Origin: G965205255 sp965205255
Lineage (GTDB): Bacteria > Pseudomonadota > Gammaproteobacteria > Pseudomonadales > Endozoicomonadaceae
Length of the DNA stretch: 64,000 bases
Direction: 5' to 3'
NCBI GenBank assembly: GCA_965205255.1
Contig: OZ242051.1
Coordinates: forward strand, 806,001-870,000
In this document: in pieces, positions 46,037 to 57,300 of the stretch
Layout of the letters: each line of letters begins with the position of its first letter
Position numbering within the stretch: the first letter of the stretch is position 1
Notes under the pieces: model-generated
Told to the model about the DNA's origin: nothing
The model's input: the letters and a program-made list of their open reading frames with translations, nothing else
Database searches by the model: none
Position numbers and translations under genes: made by a program

Positions 46037-47617
46037 TTATCTGTTTTTACCTGCCAACTGGTTTAATTCAGCTCTGATTAATGGTATAAGTTCTGTAGCA
46101 CGCAAGCCCACTTTACCCGGCAGTTTTTTTACTATTTCATCACCTGATTTTGCATGAAGATACACAGCCAGGCAAGCACTTAAAAAAGTATTATACCCTT
46201 GCGCCAACAACCCTCCAAGAAATCCGCTAAGAATATCCCCTACACCTGCAACAGCCATACAACCATTGCCATACTGGCATACCTTTACTTGAAAACCATC
46301 GGAAATTAAAGAGCCTGAACCTTTTAAAATAACAAAACCACCCAGTTTATGCTGCAATTGCTTCAATACTACAAACCGATCACTTTGAATCTGTTTTGTA
46401 GTTACTCCCAATAAACGTGCAGCTTCTCCGGGGTGTGGTGTAAACAGATTGTTTGCTTCACGATTAACTAGACTTGCATCTTTAGAGATAAGGTTAAGCG
46501 CATCTGCATCGTAAACAATAGAAGCATTAATTTTTTTCAATTGCTTCAAAATTTTTATTCCCCACGTTGAATTACCAAGCCCTGGACCAACAACTATTGA
46601 TGTATTTTCTTCAACAAGATCTTTCACCTCAAACAACATATGATCATACACCATCAACTCAGGACAACGAGCCAACAAGGGTAAAAGATTTTCCTTTTTG
46701 GTTAGCACTTTAATTTTACCTGCCCCTGAGTTCAGAGCAGATTCTGCCGCCATGATAATAGCTCCACCCATGCCTGTATCTCCACCAATAAGTAGCACAT
46801 TACCATAACTGCCTTTATTGGTATTATCATGTCTTGGCTTTAACGATCCAAAGTCTTTTGATGGGTTTATCAGCCTTACTTCATTATCCACCTTTTTATA
46901 AATATCTTCTGGTAATTCAAGATCAGCGTAATAAACTTTTCCACATAACTGTTTTCCATCACCAGTAAATAAACCACGCTTTAAAGTTATTATTGAAACA
47001 GTATGTGTTGCATGTACAGCAACTCCCATTACACAACCACTATCAGCAGACAGCCCTGAAGGAATATCGACCGACATCACTGGCCAGCCAAGTACGTTAA
47101 TCCAACGAACAATCCGCTCATAAGCTTCTGATATCCGACCGTTTAGCCCTGTACCCAAAAGCGCATCGACAATCACATTATACTGACTATCTTCATCAGG
47201 TAATTCATCATTACAAAAATGCAGACATCCTCCATTTTCTTCAAAAGCCTTCCAGGCAAGTCTGGCAGGCCCCCGTAATTCATTTGGGTGCTTAACGGCA
47301 ATTACTTTCAGGCGAATATTTATTTTTTGTGCATAATTTGCAACCACATAACCATCTCCTGCATTGTTTCCTGCACCACAAAAAATATACAACACTCCTT
47401 TTTTTTTAAGGTGTGGCCAGCAAGATATCAGCCTGTTAAATACTGCTTTTCCGGCTTGCTGCATCAACAAAAAACTATCAGCACCAGCAAGACCATCTAT
47501 AAATTGTGATTGTTTTGCCGTGTAAAGAAGACTCTGATTAAGCTTACTTATATGCATATCTGGTACCTGGATCAAAAAACTAATATCAAAAATACTATAC
47601 GCACAAAGAGCGTTCAT
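46037..47617 (-). CDS. nnr: Bifunctional NAD(P)HX epimerase/dehydratase
   Basis: 526 residues, a fusion of two repair enzymes. The N-terminal YjeF_N epimerase has G-A-G-N-N-A-G-D-G, D-A-L-L-G-T-G-L and V-D-I-P-S-G-L. The C-terminal carbohydrate-kinase-like dehydratase has G-S-Y-G-N-V-L, T-P-H-P-G-E-A-A-R-L-L and the N-G-C-M-A-V-A-G-V-G-D block. Together they restore damaged, hydrated NAD(P)H. The frame starts at 47617; an inner ATG at 47557 gives a more usual N-terminus, and neither has a strong ribosome site. First gene of the operon running to mutL. Confidence 0.95.
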   Translation of the reverse strand: MNALCAYSIFDISFLIQVPDMHISKLNQSLLYTAKQSQFIDGLAGADSFLLMQQAGKAVFNRLISCWPHLKKKGVLYIFCGAGNNAGDGYVVANYAQKINIRLKVIAVKHPNELRGPARLAWKAFEENGGCLHFCNDELPDEDSQYNVIVDALLGTGLNGRISEAYERIVRWINVLGWPVMSVDIPSGLSADSGCVMGVAVHATHTVSIITLKRGLFTGDGKQLCGKVYYADLELPEDIYKKVDNEVRLINPSKDFGSLKPRHDNTNKGSYGNVLLIGGDTGMGGAIIMAAESALNSGAGKIKVLTKKENLLPLLARCPELMVYDHMLFEVKDLVEENTSIVVGPGLGNSTWGIKILKQLKKINASIVYDADALNLISKDASLVNREANNLFTPHPGEAARLLGVTTKQIQSDRFVVLKQLQHKLGGFVILKGSGSLISDGFQVKVCQYGNGCMAVAGVGDILSGFLGGLLAQGYNTFLSACLAVYLHAKSGDEIVKKLPGKVGLRATELIPLIRAELNQLAGKNR

Positions 47618-47679
47618 ATACCAACTGACATTAACTTAAGAGCTAAAGCACGGAGTCTGTTGCAAAAATAATTTCGTCT

Positions 47680-50600
47680 TTACTGATTTCCTCCAGAGGT
47701 AAACCTTCTGATTGTCTCAGAAACTCTTTGTCTTAATGCAATGCTACCTCGGTTCTGTAATAATTGCTGAGTTCCTGCTTCTTGCAAATAGACTGTTGCA
47801 GTCTGGTAAAAAAGATCTCCTTCGGTAATACCCTCGCTATTTTTCATTCTGATTAATATACGATCCAAAGCAAGCATTTTTATAAACCTAGAAGGATCAT
47901 CGTATACCATATTCTGCAACGTTATTAAAGATACGTTATTGTTTAATAACACTTCGTTTCTAATAGAAGAAAAAGGATCTGTAGAGAGATTCTGTAATGT
48001 TTCTACTTTTGTTGCGCTGCTTTTAGCAACTTCTTTTCTGATAAAATAATCTGAGTCACGACTTAAAATACTTAATGTTTCTGGGTCTCTTGTGCGACTT
48101 ACCAGCACTCGCCGGATGGATCTAAGTTTATCCTGAGCAAGATAAACAGATGAATCTGAATCCAGATAGAAAAGGCCGGCTGCCGTATATCTAATCGACA
48201 CATTACCATTTCTGGACGCTCTACCAAAACTTAGCACACTATTGCTATTATACACCAGATCCTTTAACTGATAATGGTCCATTACTGAGGCAACAAAACC
48301 ACCCACACTACCCACAATTGATACCGACATAAAAGCCATTGACATATAGCCTAAAATATTAGCGGCTTTGGCTACCTGGCTATTTTGAGCAATAACTGAA
48401 TTTGTAGCCATTGATACATCCAGTGAGGAAGAGGCCGCTTGGGTTACACCAGATAACATTGATCCTGCACCTGAAGTAAGAATCATTGACCCTGTAACAG
48501 CCCCTAGTCCTGTAATCACTGTTGCGGCTGGAATTGCAGAAAAAACACCTATAGCAAATGCAGATACCCCGTTAGCGATACCAAAGGCATCACTGGCAAT
48601 TGCAAGGGCTTTATTTCCCGGTCTGGCTGTAGCTGATATCTGAAGTGACCCACTTGCCAATCCTATAGCAGCAGAGCCAATACCGAGAACAGCTCCAACA
48701 TTACCTGAGAATACGCCAAAATTAGCTACATCCAATACCTCTGAAACTGAGGCAGTAACCGCTGATGCCACAGGCAGAAAAAAAGCTGAAGCGACGGCCA
48801 TCACCATACTTAAAGCACCAAAAGCATAACCTGCCCATTTAGGCATATGACCTGTAGGGTCAGTATTCATTACCGGATTATTACCACCAAACCCGTAACC
48901 ATCCATCTTTTTAAACGGGCTGTAACTATCACGACTCATAAAGTGTCTGTAGACCGGATTATAAGCGCGATAACCACCACCTAAAAACTGATAGCCTGTA
49001 GCAAAGTCAGTCATCTGACCATCAAATCCCGGCTGGTGATTTTTCCACCACGGTGCTTGTATCGCCTGTACTGACTGTGCCAAAGCCTGTTTGTTATTCT
49101 TTAATAGGTCGTCATTCATGCCATAGGGACTATAGACATGGTCACTAACTTTCTGACCTGTTGCATCTAGTGAGGCAATCACATCACCTTTATAATCATG
49201 CAGATACCAGCGGGTAATTTTGCCATCCTCAACATGTGCAATTGTCGCCAGCTCAGCGCTAGTATGCGTTTTACCTTGAGCATCATTTTGCACCTGTTCA
49301 GCAATCATATTTCCCTGATACACCATATACAAAGGTGCCTGTATAGCAGCTCCTTTGCTGTTAAACATCTGCTCTGAAACCTGATGACCTGCACTGTCAT
49401 AAAACCAGACTGTATGCTCCCCTGTTTGTTTGTGGGTAAAACCATCTTCAAACCCTCTGGCGTTGTAGTGCAAAATATTACCATCAGCATCTTTGATAAT
49501 TCTGCCCAAACCGTCATAAGTCAGTGTTTTTGGTGCGGTGCTAAAATGGGAAACACTGGCTGACCAGCGAGTGTTAAAGGCCGTCATCCGGTGCGGGTCA
49601 TAACTGTCATTAGTGCGCATGTCATAACTATAATCTGTTGTTTTAGTCACAGATTTTCCACCGGATGTCATTAACTGCTCAGATACCGTTCGGATATTAT
49701 TCCAGTCATCAAACGTATAGTGTTGTGCTTTAATGATCGGCGGTACTGTCAGAGTGCTTCCCGACAAATCTGTATCTCTTGGGCATAAAATACTGGCAAC
49801 ACCTGATCTACCTGTCACACTACACGTCATCGCGGTCAGACTATTAGTGTTTTTATCGTAACTGTAAGTCTGAGTGGCGCTATTGCCCTTCTCCCAACGG
49901 GTGAAAGTTAAAATGTTGTGACTTTGCAGATCATAGGTATAACTTAACTGCTGCAACACCTTATTGCCTTCTTTATCTATGGTACTGGCCAGATTCCCAA
50001 AATCATCATAAACAAATTCTCTGGCAGTACCAGCACCATTAATCACCGCGGTTAAACGACCAAAAAATGGATCGTAAGTATCTGAGGCCAGCAGCACAGC
50101 CTTTGTCTGCCCCAGCAAAGTCACTTGTGCCTGCAATACCCTGCCATACCTGTCATGTATTGCTGTGTATCTGTCTCCGGCTAAATCAGTAACAGACATA
50201 GGCTCACCATAACGATCATAAGTCATTGACTCTATACCGCTCGGATAACGGATACCTGTAGGTGATTTAAGCTTTTGGGGAGCCGTGCGGGTAATTTTAA
50301 TCAACCGCCCTGTGTTTTCATCATAATCGTAATGCAGGTGACCGATTGTATCTTCTTCATCAGTTAACGCCCAAGTTGCGGGATCATAGCTATACGTGGC
50401 ATAAACAACACCATCTACCGCCTCGCTGGTTTTTGCAAAACTGTTATAGGTATATGTAAATACATGAGACTTATTAGTTTTTGTAGCAGGTGTGATCATG
50501 CTCAACAGACGACCGTCAGCATCATAGGTGTATCTATCTCTATTACCATACTCATCAGCCTGCCAAGCAAGGTTACCTTCTTCATCATAACCACGCTTAC

Positions 50601-53600
50601 CTAGCACATGGCAGGTACTTTGGTCGGCAGGCTGAACACAACGAGATACTTTATTACCCACTACATTAAAACTGTCGTGAATAAGACTACCATCTGGAGC
50701 AATTGTTGCCACCATATTTCCCTGTTGCCACGTCCAGTGTGTTTGTGCACCATTGGGCTGTGTCTGCTCAATGCGCCTGCCCTGTCCGTCATACTGTATT
50801 GTCATTGTTGACAACCAAGCCTTGGCAGCAATCGCATCATTCACAAAGGCAAGCAACCCATTATTGCCGGGTAACGAAAGTAATCCATAGCTTTGCAGAG
50901 ATTTTAAACTGTCAGCCGGCTGTAACTTCCCTTCGAGTGAAACCAGCTTCTTTTTCAGCTCACCGGTATAGATTGCCTTTCCGTTGACCTGCGCATCAGA
51001 TGCTAACGCAAACTGGTAATTTGCCACCGGTTTGCCTAGGGTATTGGATTGAACAACATTGAGTATCGGACTCAGCTTTTCGCTCTTATCAGCAGTATCA
51101 GTACCGACACTGTAACTTATTAACAACATTTGCGGATCATTACGCACCCTTACGCTAACGGTGCCATCTGGAGAACGCTCCCACACCAGCCGGTTAAGTG
51201 TGTCATAGCCATAGGTTGTGGTCAGCGAAATGGTTTTACCATTATTATCTGCAGCATGATATTTTGTTTCACTGGCTAGCTTACCGGTTATGGTATACGC
51301 TGAGCTGCTGTCTTCTATCCAGCCCGCTTTACCCGCCATCGGAAGCATTGCCTGATTTTTGTAACGATGCCAGGTCGATATCACCTTTTGAGCTTTACCA
51401 CTGCCTCCATAAACTGTTTTTTGTTGTGAACCGCTGGGTAATGTTTTAACCGCAGACAACTCCTTACGGGTAGAAATAAAAGTCCATTTAATGCTTTCAG
51501 AATGACCACCTGTAACCGGTGTAATCACTTCCTTTACCGGCCTGTTCCAGATGTCATAACTCCAGACTCTGTGTAATGTTTTTAATGTATCATCATCGGA
51601 AATTTTTACACCGGTGGTCAGTGAATATACAGATTTTCCTAACGACAACCCCCCGTCATCACCCGACTCTGCCCTTAACTGCTGTGCCACCTCTTTTATA
51701 TCAGCCGGCGCCTGTTCAGGTACCACCTCAACATCGGTAGTACGAGTATGATTGTCCGCATCAATAACATGAGTAATACTGAACGTCATTTTCTCCGAGA
51801 CACCGCCTGTCTCTTGCATCAAGCTGGCACTGACCAATGGTTTTTGCAGCGGATACCGAGTTACCGTCAAACGGGTAAGCTGTCCGTAAACCGGACTTTT
51901 CTGATCAGGGTTGTATTGATAATCTGTCGTTGTGGTTATCTGATTTTCTGATAATTCGGGTAACGGCTGACCAGATTGTAAGTTTTCTACTGAAGTCCGA
52001 GGCAAAGTACCCGTTGTTTTAGTACTCACCTGCCAGTTACCTGCAAGAGGCGATGTATCCAACCCTACATCATTAATAAAACGTTCTCGGCTAAATAAAT
52101 CAGACTGAGTCGGTTCTCGGTTGTTTTGTGTTTTCTCTTTTGCTTGTTCCCACTGATGTTGTAATAACTGCTGATACTGCTGAACACGTGATTTATATAT
52201 ACCTGCGACCGGAATAAGCCGGTAATTAAACTCTACCTCTTCTGCGGGTGTCGTATCATCCGTACTGATAAAACGTTCAAACGGCACACTGCCCTGCGGG
52301 GTCTCGGTGGCAGGTAACTGCACCAGCTTTTCCGGCAATGTTACCTGTGGCCAGTGCGGATCCATTTTCGGGCAATGATTATCTCCCTGTGGCGGACAAT
52401 ACCGAATAAAGGTCTGTCTTCCATAAGCATCCTCTTTCCAGATCACCTGACCATTTTTATCATATTTGCTCTGCTGCAACACTTTTGCAGGAGCTACAGC
52501 ACTGTCATTGCCCTGACTCGTTGTCGAATAAAGAGTCTTTGTCGTTTCTTGAGGTAGCGAATAGGTCGGTTGCAATTGCGCAAACGTGGTTCCTTTCCAC
52601 GGCAAATAGTTGATTTCATTTTTAGCGATTAAACTGTGTCGCAAATCTTCTGTTTGTGTTACTGACAGGGGCAAATGGTATTTATTATAAGTCGTTGTCG
52701 TTTTTGTTAATCCATTGTCACTGGAAACGGTGTAAGTGTAATCATCTGCACGATCAAACAGGTTATCTTTACCCGGCTCGTTACTGACTCCGCTTAGATA
52801 CCCCATATAATTATGCTGATCCGTCGGGCTGCCACTGTACTGATACCATACTCGACGAACCGGAATCATTTTCTTATTTTCAGGCGCCGGTGTTGTTATT
52901 TGTTCAGTGACTACCGGCATGCGGGCTTTGTTAAAACCTGCAGGTAACCCCTGAGGCTGTAACGTATCATGATCTGACTCATCGTTATACATAAAGGTGG
53001 TGGTTTCACCAGAAGGCTGTGTCACTGTTTTTAGTAGCCAAGGACGACCACCCTCCCCATCATAACTAAAGCTGATGGTATCCGATTCAGCATTTTCTGC
53101 TTCATCTGTCGATAGAGAAGGAATAACTATAGACTGCACTATCGGCTTACCGGCAAGGTCACTCATATGCAAAACAATATTTTGTTTTCCGTGTACCGTT
53201 ACATCATCGCCACTATAGGTTACCCGCACACCATTATCCTGACACTGATTAACAGCACTGTTAACCTGTGCCTGTGTTAACGGGTGGGCACACATATAGA
53301 GTAAACGCCGAGTGGTATCCTGAGGACCATGCCGGTCATAATAAAACCATACCCGCTGACCGCCTCTGTCTTCTTCCCAGTCCTCATAACCGTATTGCAA
53401 ATGTTCTCGAGTGCCCGTTGCAGTCGCTATTGTCCAGTCGCCCGGCTCGCCGGTAATGGTAACATCTCCTAACTTATGACGCAGGGGATGCCAATAAGAA
53501 TTTCTCTCTGTATCACGGTCATTTACCATGGTAAAGCTATGACCATCACCGGTTGTTATATCTGTGGTCTTATGACCCAAAACTTCTGACGTCGACGGTG

Positions 53601-54114
53601 TTTCCATCCCAACATTAAACGACCAATGTGGTCCTAGTCCTAAAGTATCCGGACCCCGTGCTGATGTACCTCCTGCATACGAAAGCGTTAATTCTCGCCT
53701 ACTTTGACCTAGGTTGTACAATGCACTGGCAACAGTAAAACCAAACGAGGCTACACCCGTTCTTGGGTCCACGGATGCATTGGCCGCATCATGAAAGTTA
53801 GTGGCATTTGATGGCATAGCTGTTGAGCCATCGGCCAGAACAGGTAAATGTGTTAATGGCGATATTTGAGATTCAGACGGTTTGGGCAACCTGAAATTTT
53901 GCCATGTATGCCGAACAGTTGACTCAGAAGCTAATGCCATATGATTAACGTCATTTGCATATTTGTGCAAAACATGAACAGTTGTGGCAGCCTGTGCACA
54001 GGGCACCAATTGCTCAAAAGGCAGGATAAAAGCAGGTACTACCGCCAGAGCCATGAGAAATTTTTTATAAAACAAAAAAAGATTATTACCAATGTTAGAT
54101 AATTTTTCCCGCAC
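47680..54114 (-). CDS. RHS3: giant exported YD-repeat protein with LRV-repeat tip
   Basis: 2,144 residues from a GTG (54114). A typical Sec signal peptide: basic start, F-L-M-A-L-A-V-V-P-A-F-I-L-P, then F-E-Q-L-V-P-C-A-Q-A with a likely cut after A-Q-A. The shell runs to about residue 1757 (Y-G-F-G-G-N-N-P-V-M-N-T-D-P-T-G-H). A hydrophobic Gly/Ala/Ser-rich segment follows to about 1950. The tip (about 1970-2144) shows leucine-rich-variant repeats of about 24 residues: T-L-S-I-L-S-R-D-S-D-Y-F-I-R, T-L-Q-N-L-S-T-D-P-F-S-S-I-R and T-L-Q-N-M-V-Y-D-D-P. The shell is almost identical to RHS4 and RHS5, but the hydrophobic segment and tip differ. It begins a head-to-tail series and sits just upstream of the nnr operon on the same strand. 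Confidence 0.95.
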   Translation of the reverse strand: MREKLSNIGNNLFLFYKKFLMALAVVPAFILPFEQLVPCAQAATTVHVLHKYANDVNHMALASESTVRHTWQNFRLPKPSESQISPLTHLPVLADGSTAMPSNATNFHDAANASVDPRTGVASFGFTVASALYNLGQSRRELTLSYAGGTSARGPDTLGLGPHWSFNVGMETPSTSEVLGHKTTDITTGDGHSFTMVNDRDTERNSYWHPLRHKLGDVTITGEPGDWTIATATGTREHLQYGYEDWEEDRGGQRVWFYYDRHGPQDTTRRLLYMCAHPLTQAQVNSAVNQCQDNGVRVTYSGDDVTVHGKQNIVLHMSDLAGKPIVQSIVIPSLSTDEAENAESDTISFSYDGEGGRPWLLKTVTQPSGETTTFMYNDESDHDTLQPQGLPAGFNKARMPVVTEQITTPAPENKKMIPVRRVWYQYSGSPTDQHNYMGYLSGVSNEPGKDNLFDRADDYTYTVSSDNGLTKTTTTYNKYHLPLSVTQTEDLRHSLIAKNEINYLPWKGTTFAQLQPTYSLPQETTKTLYSTTSQGNDSAVAPAKVLQQSKYDKNGQVIWKEDAYGRQTFIRYCPPQGDNHCPKMDPHWPQVTLPEKLVQLPATETPQGSVPFERFISTDDTTPAEEVEFNYRLIPVAGIYKSRVQQYQQLLQHQWEQAKEKTQNNREPTQSDLFSRERFINDVGLDTSPLAGNWQVSTKTTGTLPRTSVENLQSGQPLPELSENQITTTTDYQYNPDQKSPVYGQLTRLTVTRYPLQKPLVSASLMQETGGVSEKMTFSITHVIDADNHTRTTDVEVVPEQAPADIKEVAQQLRAESGDDGGLSLGKSVYSLTTGVKISDDDTLKTLHRVWSYDIWNRPVKEVITPVTGGHSESIKWTFISTRKELSAVKTLPSGSQQKTVYGGSGKAQKVISTWHRYKNQAMLPMAGKAGWIEDSSSAYTITGKLASETKYHAADNNGKTISLTTTYGYDTLNRLVWERSPDGTVSVRVRNDPQMLLISYSVGTDTADKSEKLSPILNVVQSNTLGKPVANYQFALASDAQVNGKAIYTGELKKKLVSLEGKLQPADSLKSLQSYGLLSLPGNNGLLAFVNDAIAAKAWLSTMTIQYDGQGRRIEQTQPNGAQTHWTWQQGNMVATIAPDGSLIHDSFNVVGNKVSRCVQPADQSTCHVLGKRGYDEEGNLAWQADEYGNRDRYTYDADGRLLSMITPATKTNKSHVFTYTYNSFAKTSEAVDGVVYATYSYDPATWALTDEEDTIGHLHYDYDENTGRLIKITRTAPQKLKSPTGIRYPSGIESMTYDRYGEPMSVTDLAGDRYTAIHDRYGRVLQAQVTLLGQTKAVLLASDTYDPFFGRLTAVINGAGTAREFVYDDFGNLASTIDKEGNKVLQQLSYTYDLQSHNILTFTRWEKGNSATQTYSYDKNTNSLTAMTCSVTGRSGVASILCPRDTDLSGSTLTVPPIIKAQHYTFDDWNNIRTVSEQLMTSGGKSVTKTTDYSYDMRTNDSYDPHRMTAFNTRWSASVSHFSTAPKTLTYDGLGRIIKDADGNILHYNARGFEDGFTHKQTGEHTVWFYDSAGHQVSEQMFNSKGAAIQAPLYMVYQGNMIAEQVQNDAQGKTHTSAELATIAHVEDGKITRWYLHDYKGDVIASLDATGQKVSDHVYSPYGMNDDLLKNNKQALAQSVQAIQAPWWKNHQPGFDGQMTDFATGYQFLGGGYRAYNPVYRHFMSRDSYSPFKKMDGYGFGGNNPVMNTDPTGHMPKWAGYAFGALSMVMAVASAFFLPVASAVTASVSEVLDVANFGVFSGNVGAVLGIGSAAIGLASGSLQISATARPGNKALAIASDAFGIANGVSAFAIGVFSAIPAATVITGLGAVTGSMILTSGAGSMLSGVTQAASSSLDVSMATNSVIAQNSQVAKAANILGYMSMAFMSVSIVGSVGGFVASVMDHYQLKDLVYNSNSVLSFGRASRNGNVSIRYTAAGLFYLDSDSSVYLAQDKLRSIRRVLVSRTRDPETLSILSRDSDYFIRKEVAKSSATKVETLQNLSTDPFSSIRNEVLLNNNVSLITLQNMVYDDPSRFIKMLALDRILIRMKNSEGITEGDLFYQTATVYLQEAGTQQLLQNRGSIALRQRVSETIRRFTSGGNQ

Positions 54115-54385
54115 AGTTCAACCTGTTCAATTATTTTTTGAGGATAATATCTAAGGTAGAACAGCAGAAAATATTGTCTGTACGTATAAAACCACAAAAA
54201 AATAAAGGTAATAGTTTATTTAATACTTGTCATACATCAGAATTTTTTAATATTGATGATAGGTTATAATAACTACTCATATTTATACAGGTGGCACTCC
54301 ATATAATCTCTTTTGCAAACACACTGGCTAGTATATTTTAATCTAAACTACCCAATGTACTACTACAAAAAACCCTTTTCTTTAC
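54115..54385. repeat. Spacer between RHS3 and RHS4, part of the tandem unit
   Basis: 271 bp, closely matching the spacer at 60785-61051 along its whole length (for example A-C-T-C-A-T-A-T-T-T-A-T-A-C-A-G-G-T-G-G-C and C-A-A-A-C-A-C-A-C-T-G-G-C-T). It includes the region upstream of RHS3, so it should carry that promoter; no clear terminator hairpin was seen behind RHS4. Confidence 0.85.
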
Positions 54386-57300
54386 TCAAAGGTCTGCACC
54401 AATAAGACTTCTAATTGTGCTCTCTACCCTATTCCTGAGTTGATTATTGTTTCTACCCCTTAACACATTTCGAACACTTCTATTTTGCAAATAAGTTATT
54501 GCATCTAGGTTTTTATTAATCCCCCTCTCTTGCGCCTCGGCCTGATACCCTTGCAAGATATTCTCCTCACGTCTAGCAATAATTCTTATGCGTTCAGATT
54601 CATCATGTTGTGACATATACATCAGCGTTTCATGATTTGCATACGCGTGCTCTGCCACAATAGTTCTGATATCCTCTTCAGGATCACGAGAGAGAATATT
54701 CAATGCATTTGCACTGGTTGAAGAATTTAGAGCGGTATGATACCTGACTGCTGAATCTGAATCGAGAGCCAAAATATCTAATATCTGAGCATGTGTTGTG
54801 CATCTTGCCAGCATTCCCCTGACAATCGCAAACCGGTCTCTTGCAAGAGGCAAGGAAGAAGGGAAATCCAGATCACTTGAGAAAGCAGCCAGAACTCTCA
54901 ATTTTACATTACCACTCTTCGGATTTCCTACCCTCGATTCTATGTGATAAATGTCCATTGTTGAGGCAACAAAACCACCCACACTACCTACAATTGATAC
55001 TGGCATAAGAGCCATTGACATATAGCCTAAAATATTAGCGGCTTTAGCCACTTGGCTGTTTTGACCGATAACCGAATTACTAGCCATTGACACATCCATT
55101 GAGGAAGAGGCAGCCTGGGTAGCACCAGATAACATTGCTCCTGCACCTGAAGTAATAATCATCGACCCTGTAACAGCCCCCAGCCCTGTAATCACTTTTG
55201 CGGCCGGAATTGCAGTTAAGGCACCCATAGTAAATGCAGATAACCCATTAGCAATACCAAAAGTATCGCTGGAAATTGCAATGGCTTTATTTCCCGGTTT
55301 GGCTGTAGCTAATATCTGAAGCGACCCACTTGCTAATCCCATAATAGTAGAGCCGAGACCAAAAGCAGCAGATACAATATTACCTTCAAGATTAGCTATA
55401 TTCAGTGCCACTGAAACTGGGGTAATCACCGCTGATGCCACAGGCAGAAAAAAAGCTGAAGCGACGGTCATCACCATACCTAAAACACCAAAAGCATAAC
55501 CTGCCCATTTAGGCATATGACCTGTAGGGTCAGTATTCATTACCGGATTATTACCACCAAACCCGTAACCATCCATCTTTTTAAACGGGCTGTAACTATC
55601 ACGACTCATAAAGTGTCTGTAGACCGGATTATAAGCACGATAACCACCACCTAAAAACTGATAACCTGTAGCAAAGTCAGTCATCTGACCATCAAATCCC
55701 GGCTGGTGGTTTTTCCACCACGGCGCCTGTGCTACCTGTACTGACTGTGCCAAAGCCTGTTTGTTATTCTTTAATAGGTCGTCATTCATGCCATAGGGAC
55801 TATAGACATGGTCACTAACTTTCTGACCTGTTGCATCTAGTGAGGCAATCACATCACCTTTATAATCATGCAGATACCAGCGGGTAATTTTGCCATCCTC
55901 AACATGTGCAATTGTCGCCAGCTCAGCGCTAGTATGCGTTTTACCTTGAGCATCATTTTGCACCTGTTCAGCAATCATATTTCCCTGATACACCATATAC
56001 AAAGGTGCCTGTATAGCAGCTCCTTTGCTGTTAAACATCTGCTCTGAAACCTGATGACCTGCACTGTCATAAAACCAGACTGTATGCTCCCCTGTTTGTT
56101 TGTGGGTAAAACCATCTTCAAACCCTCTGGCGTTGTAGTGCAAAATATTACCATCAGCATCTTTGATAATTCTGCCCAAACCGTCATAAGTCAGTGTTTT
56201 TGGTGCGGTGCTAAAATGGGAAACACTGGCTGACCAGCGAGTGTTAAAGGCCGTCATCCGGTGCGGGTCATAACTGTCATTAGTGCGCATGTCATAACTA
56301 TAATCTGTTGTTTTAGTCACAGATTTTCCACCGGATGTCATTAACTGCTCAGATACCGTTCGGATATTATTCCAGTCATCAAACGTATAGTGTTGTGCTT
56401 TAATGATCGGCGGTACTGTCAGAGTGCTTTCCGACAAATCTGTATCTCTTGGGCATAAAATACTGGCAACACCTGATCTACCTGTCACACTACACGTCAT
56501 CGCGGTCAGACTATTAGTGTTTTTATCGTAACTGTAAGTCTGAGTGGCGCTATTGCCCTTCTCCCAACGGGTGAAAGTTAAAATGTTGTGACTTTGCAGA
56601 TCATAGGTATAACTTAACTGCTGCAACACCTTATTGCCTTCTTTATCTATGGTACTGGCCAGATTCCCAAAATCATCATAAACAAATTCTCTGGCAGTAC
56701 CAGCACCATTAATCACCGCGGTTAAACGACCAAAAAATGGATCGTAAGTATCTGAGGCCAGCAGCACAGCCTTTGTCTGCCCCGGCAAAGTCACTTGTGC
56801 CTGCAATACCCTGCCATACCTGTCATGTATTGCTGTGTATCTGTCTCCGGCTAAATCAGTAACAGACATAGGCTCACCATAACGATCATAAGTCATTGAC
56901 TCTATACCGCTTGGATAACGGATACCTGTAGGTGATTTAAGCTTTTGGGGAGCCGTGCGGGTAATTTTAATCAACCGCCCTGTGTTTTCATCATAATCGT
57001 AATGCAGGTGACCGATTGTATCTTCTTCATCAGTTAACGCCCAAGTTGCGGGATCATAGCTATACGTGGCATAAACAACACCATCTACCGCCTCGCTAGT
57101 TTTTGCAAAACTGTTATAGGTATATGTAAATACATGAGACTTATTAGTTTTTGTAGCAGGTGTGATCATGCTCAACAGACGACCGTCAGCATCATAGGTG
57201 TATCTATCTCTATTACCATACTCATCAGCCTGCCAAGCAAGGTTACCTTCGTCATCATAACCACGCTTACCTAGCACATGGCAGGTACTTTGGTCGGCAG

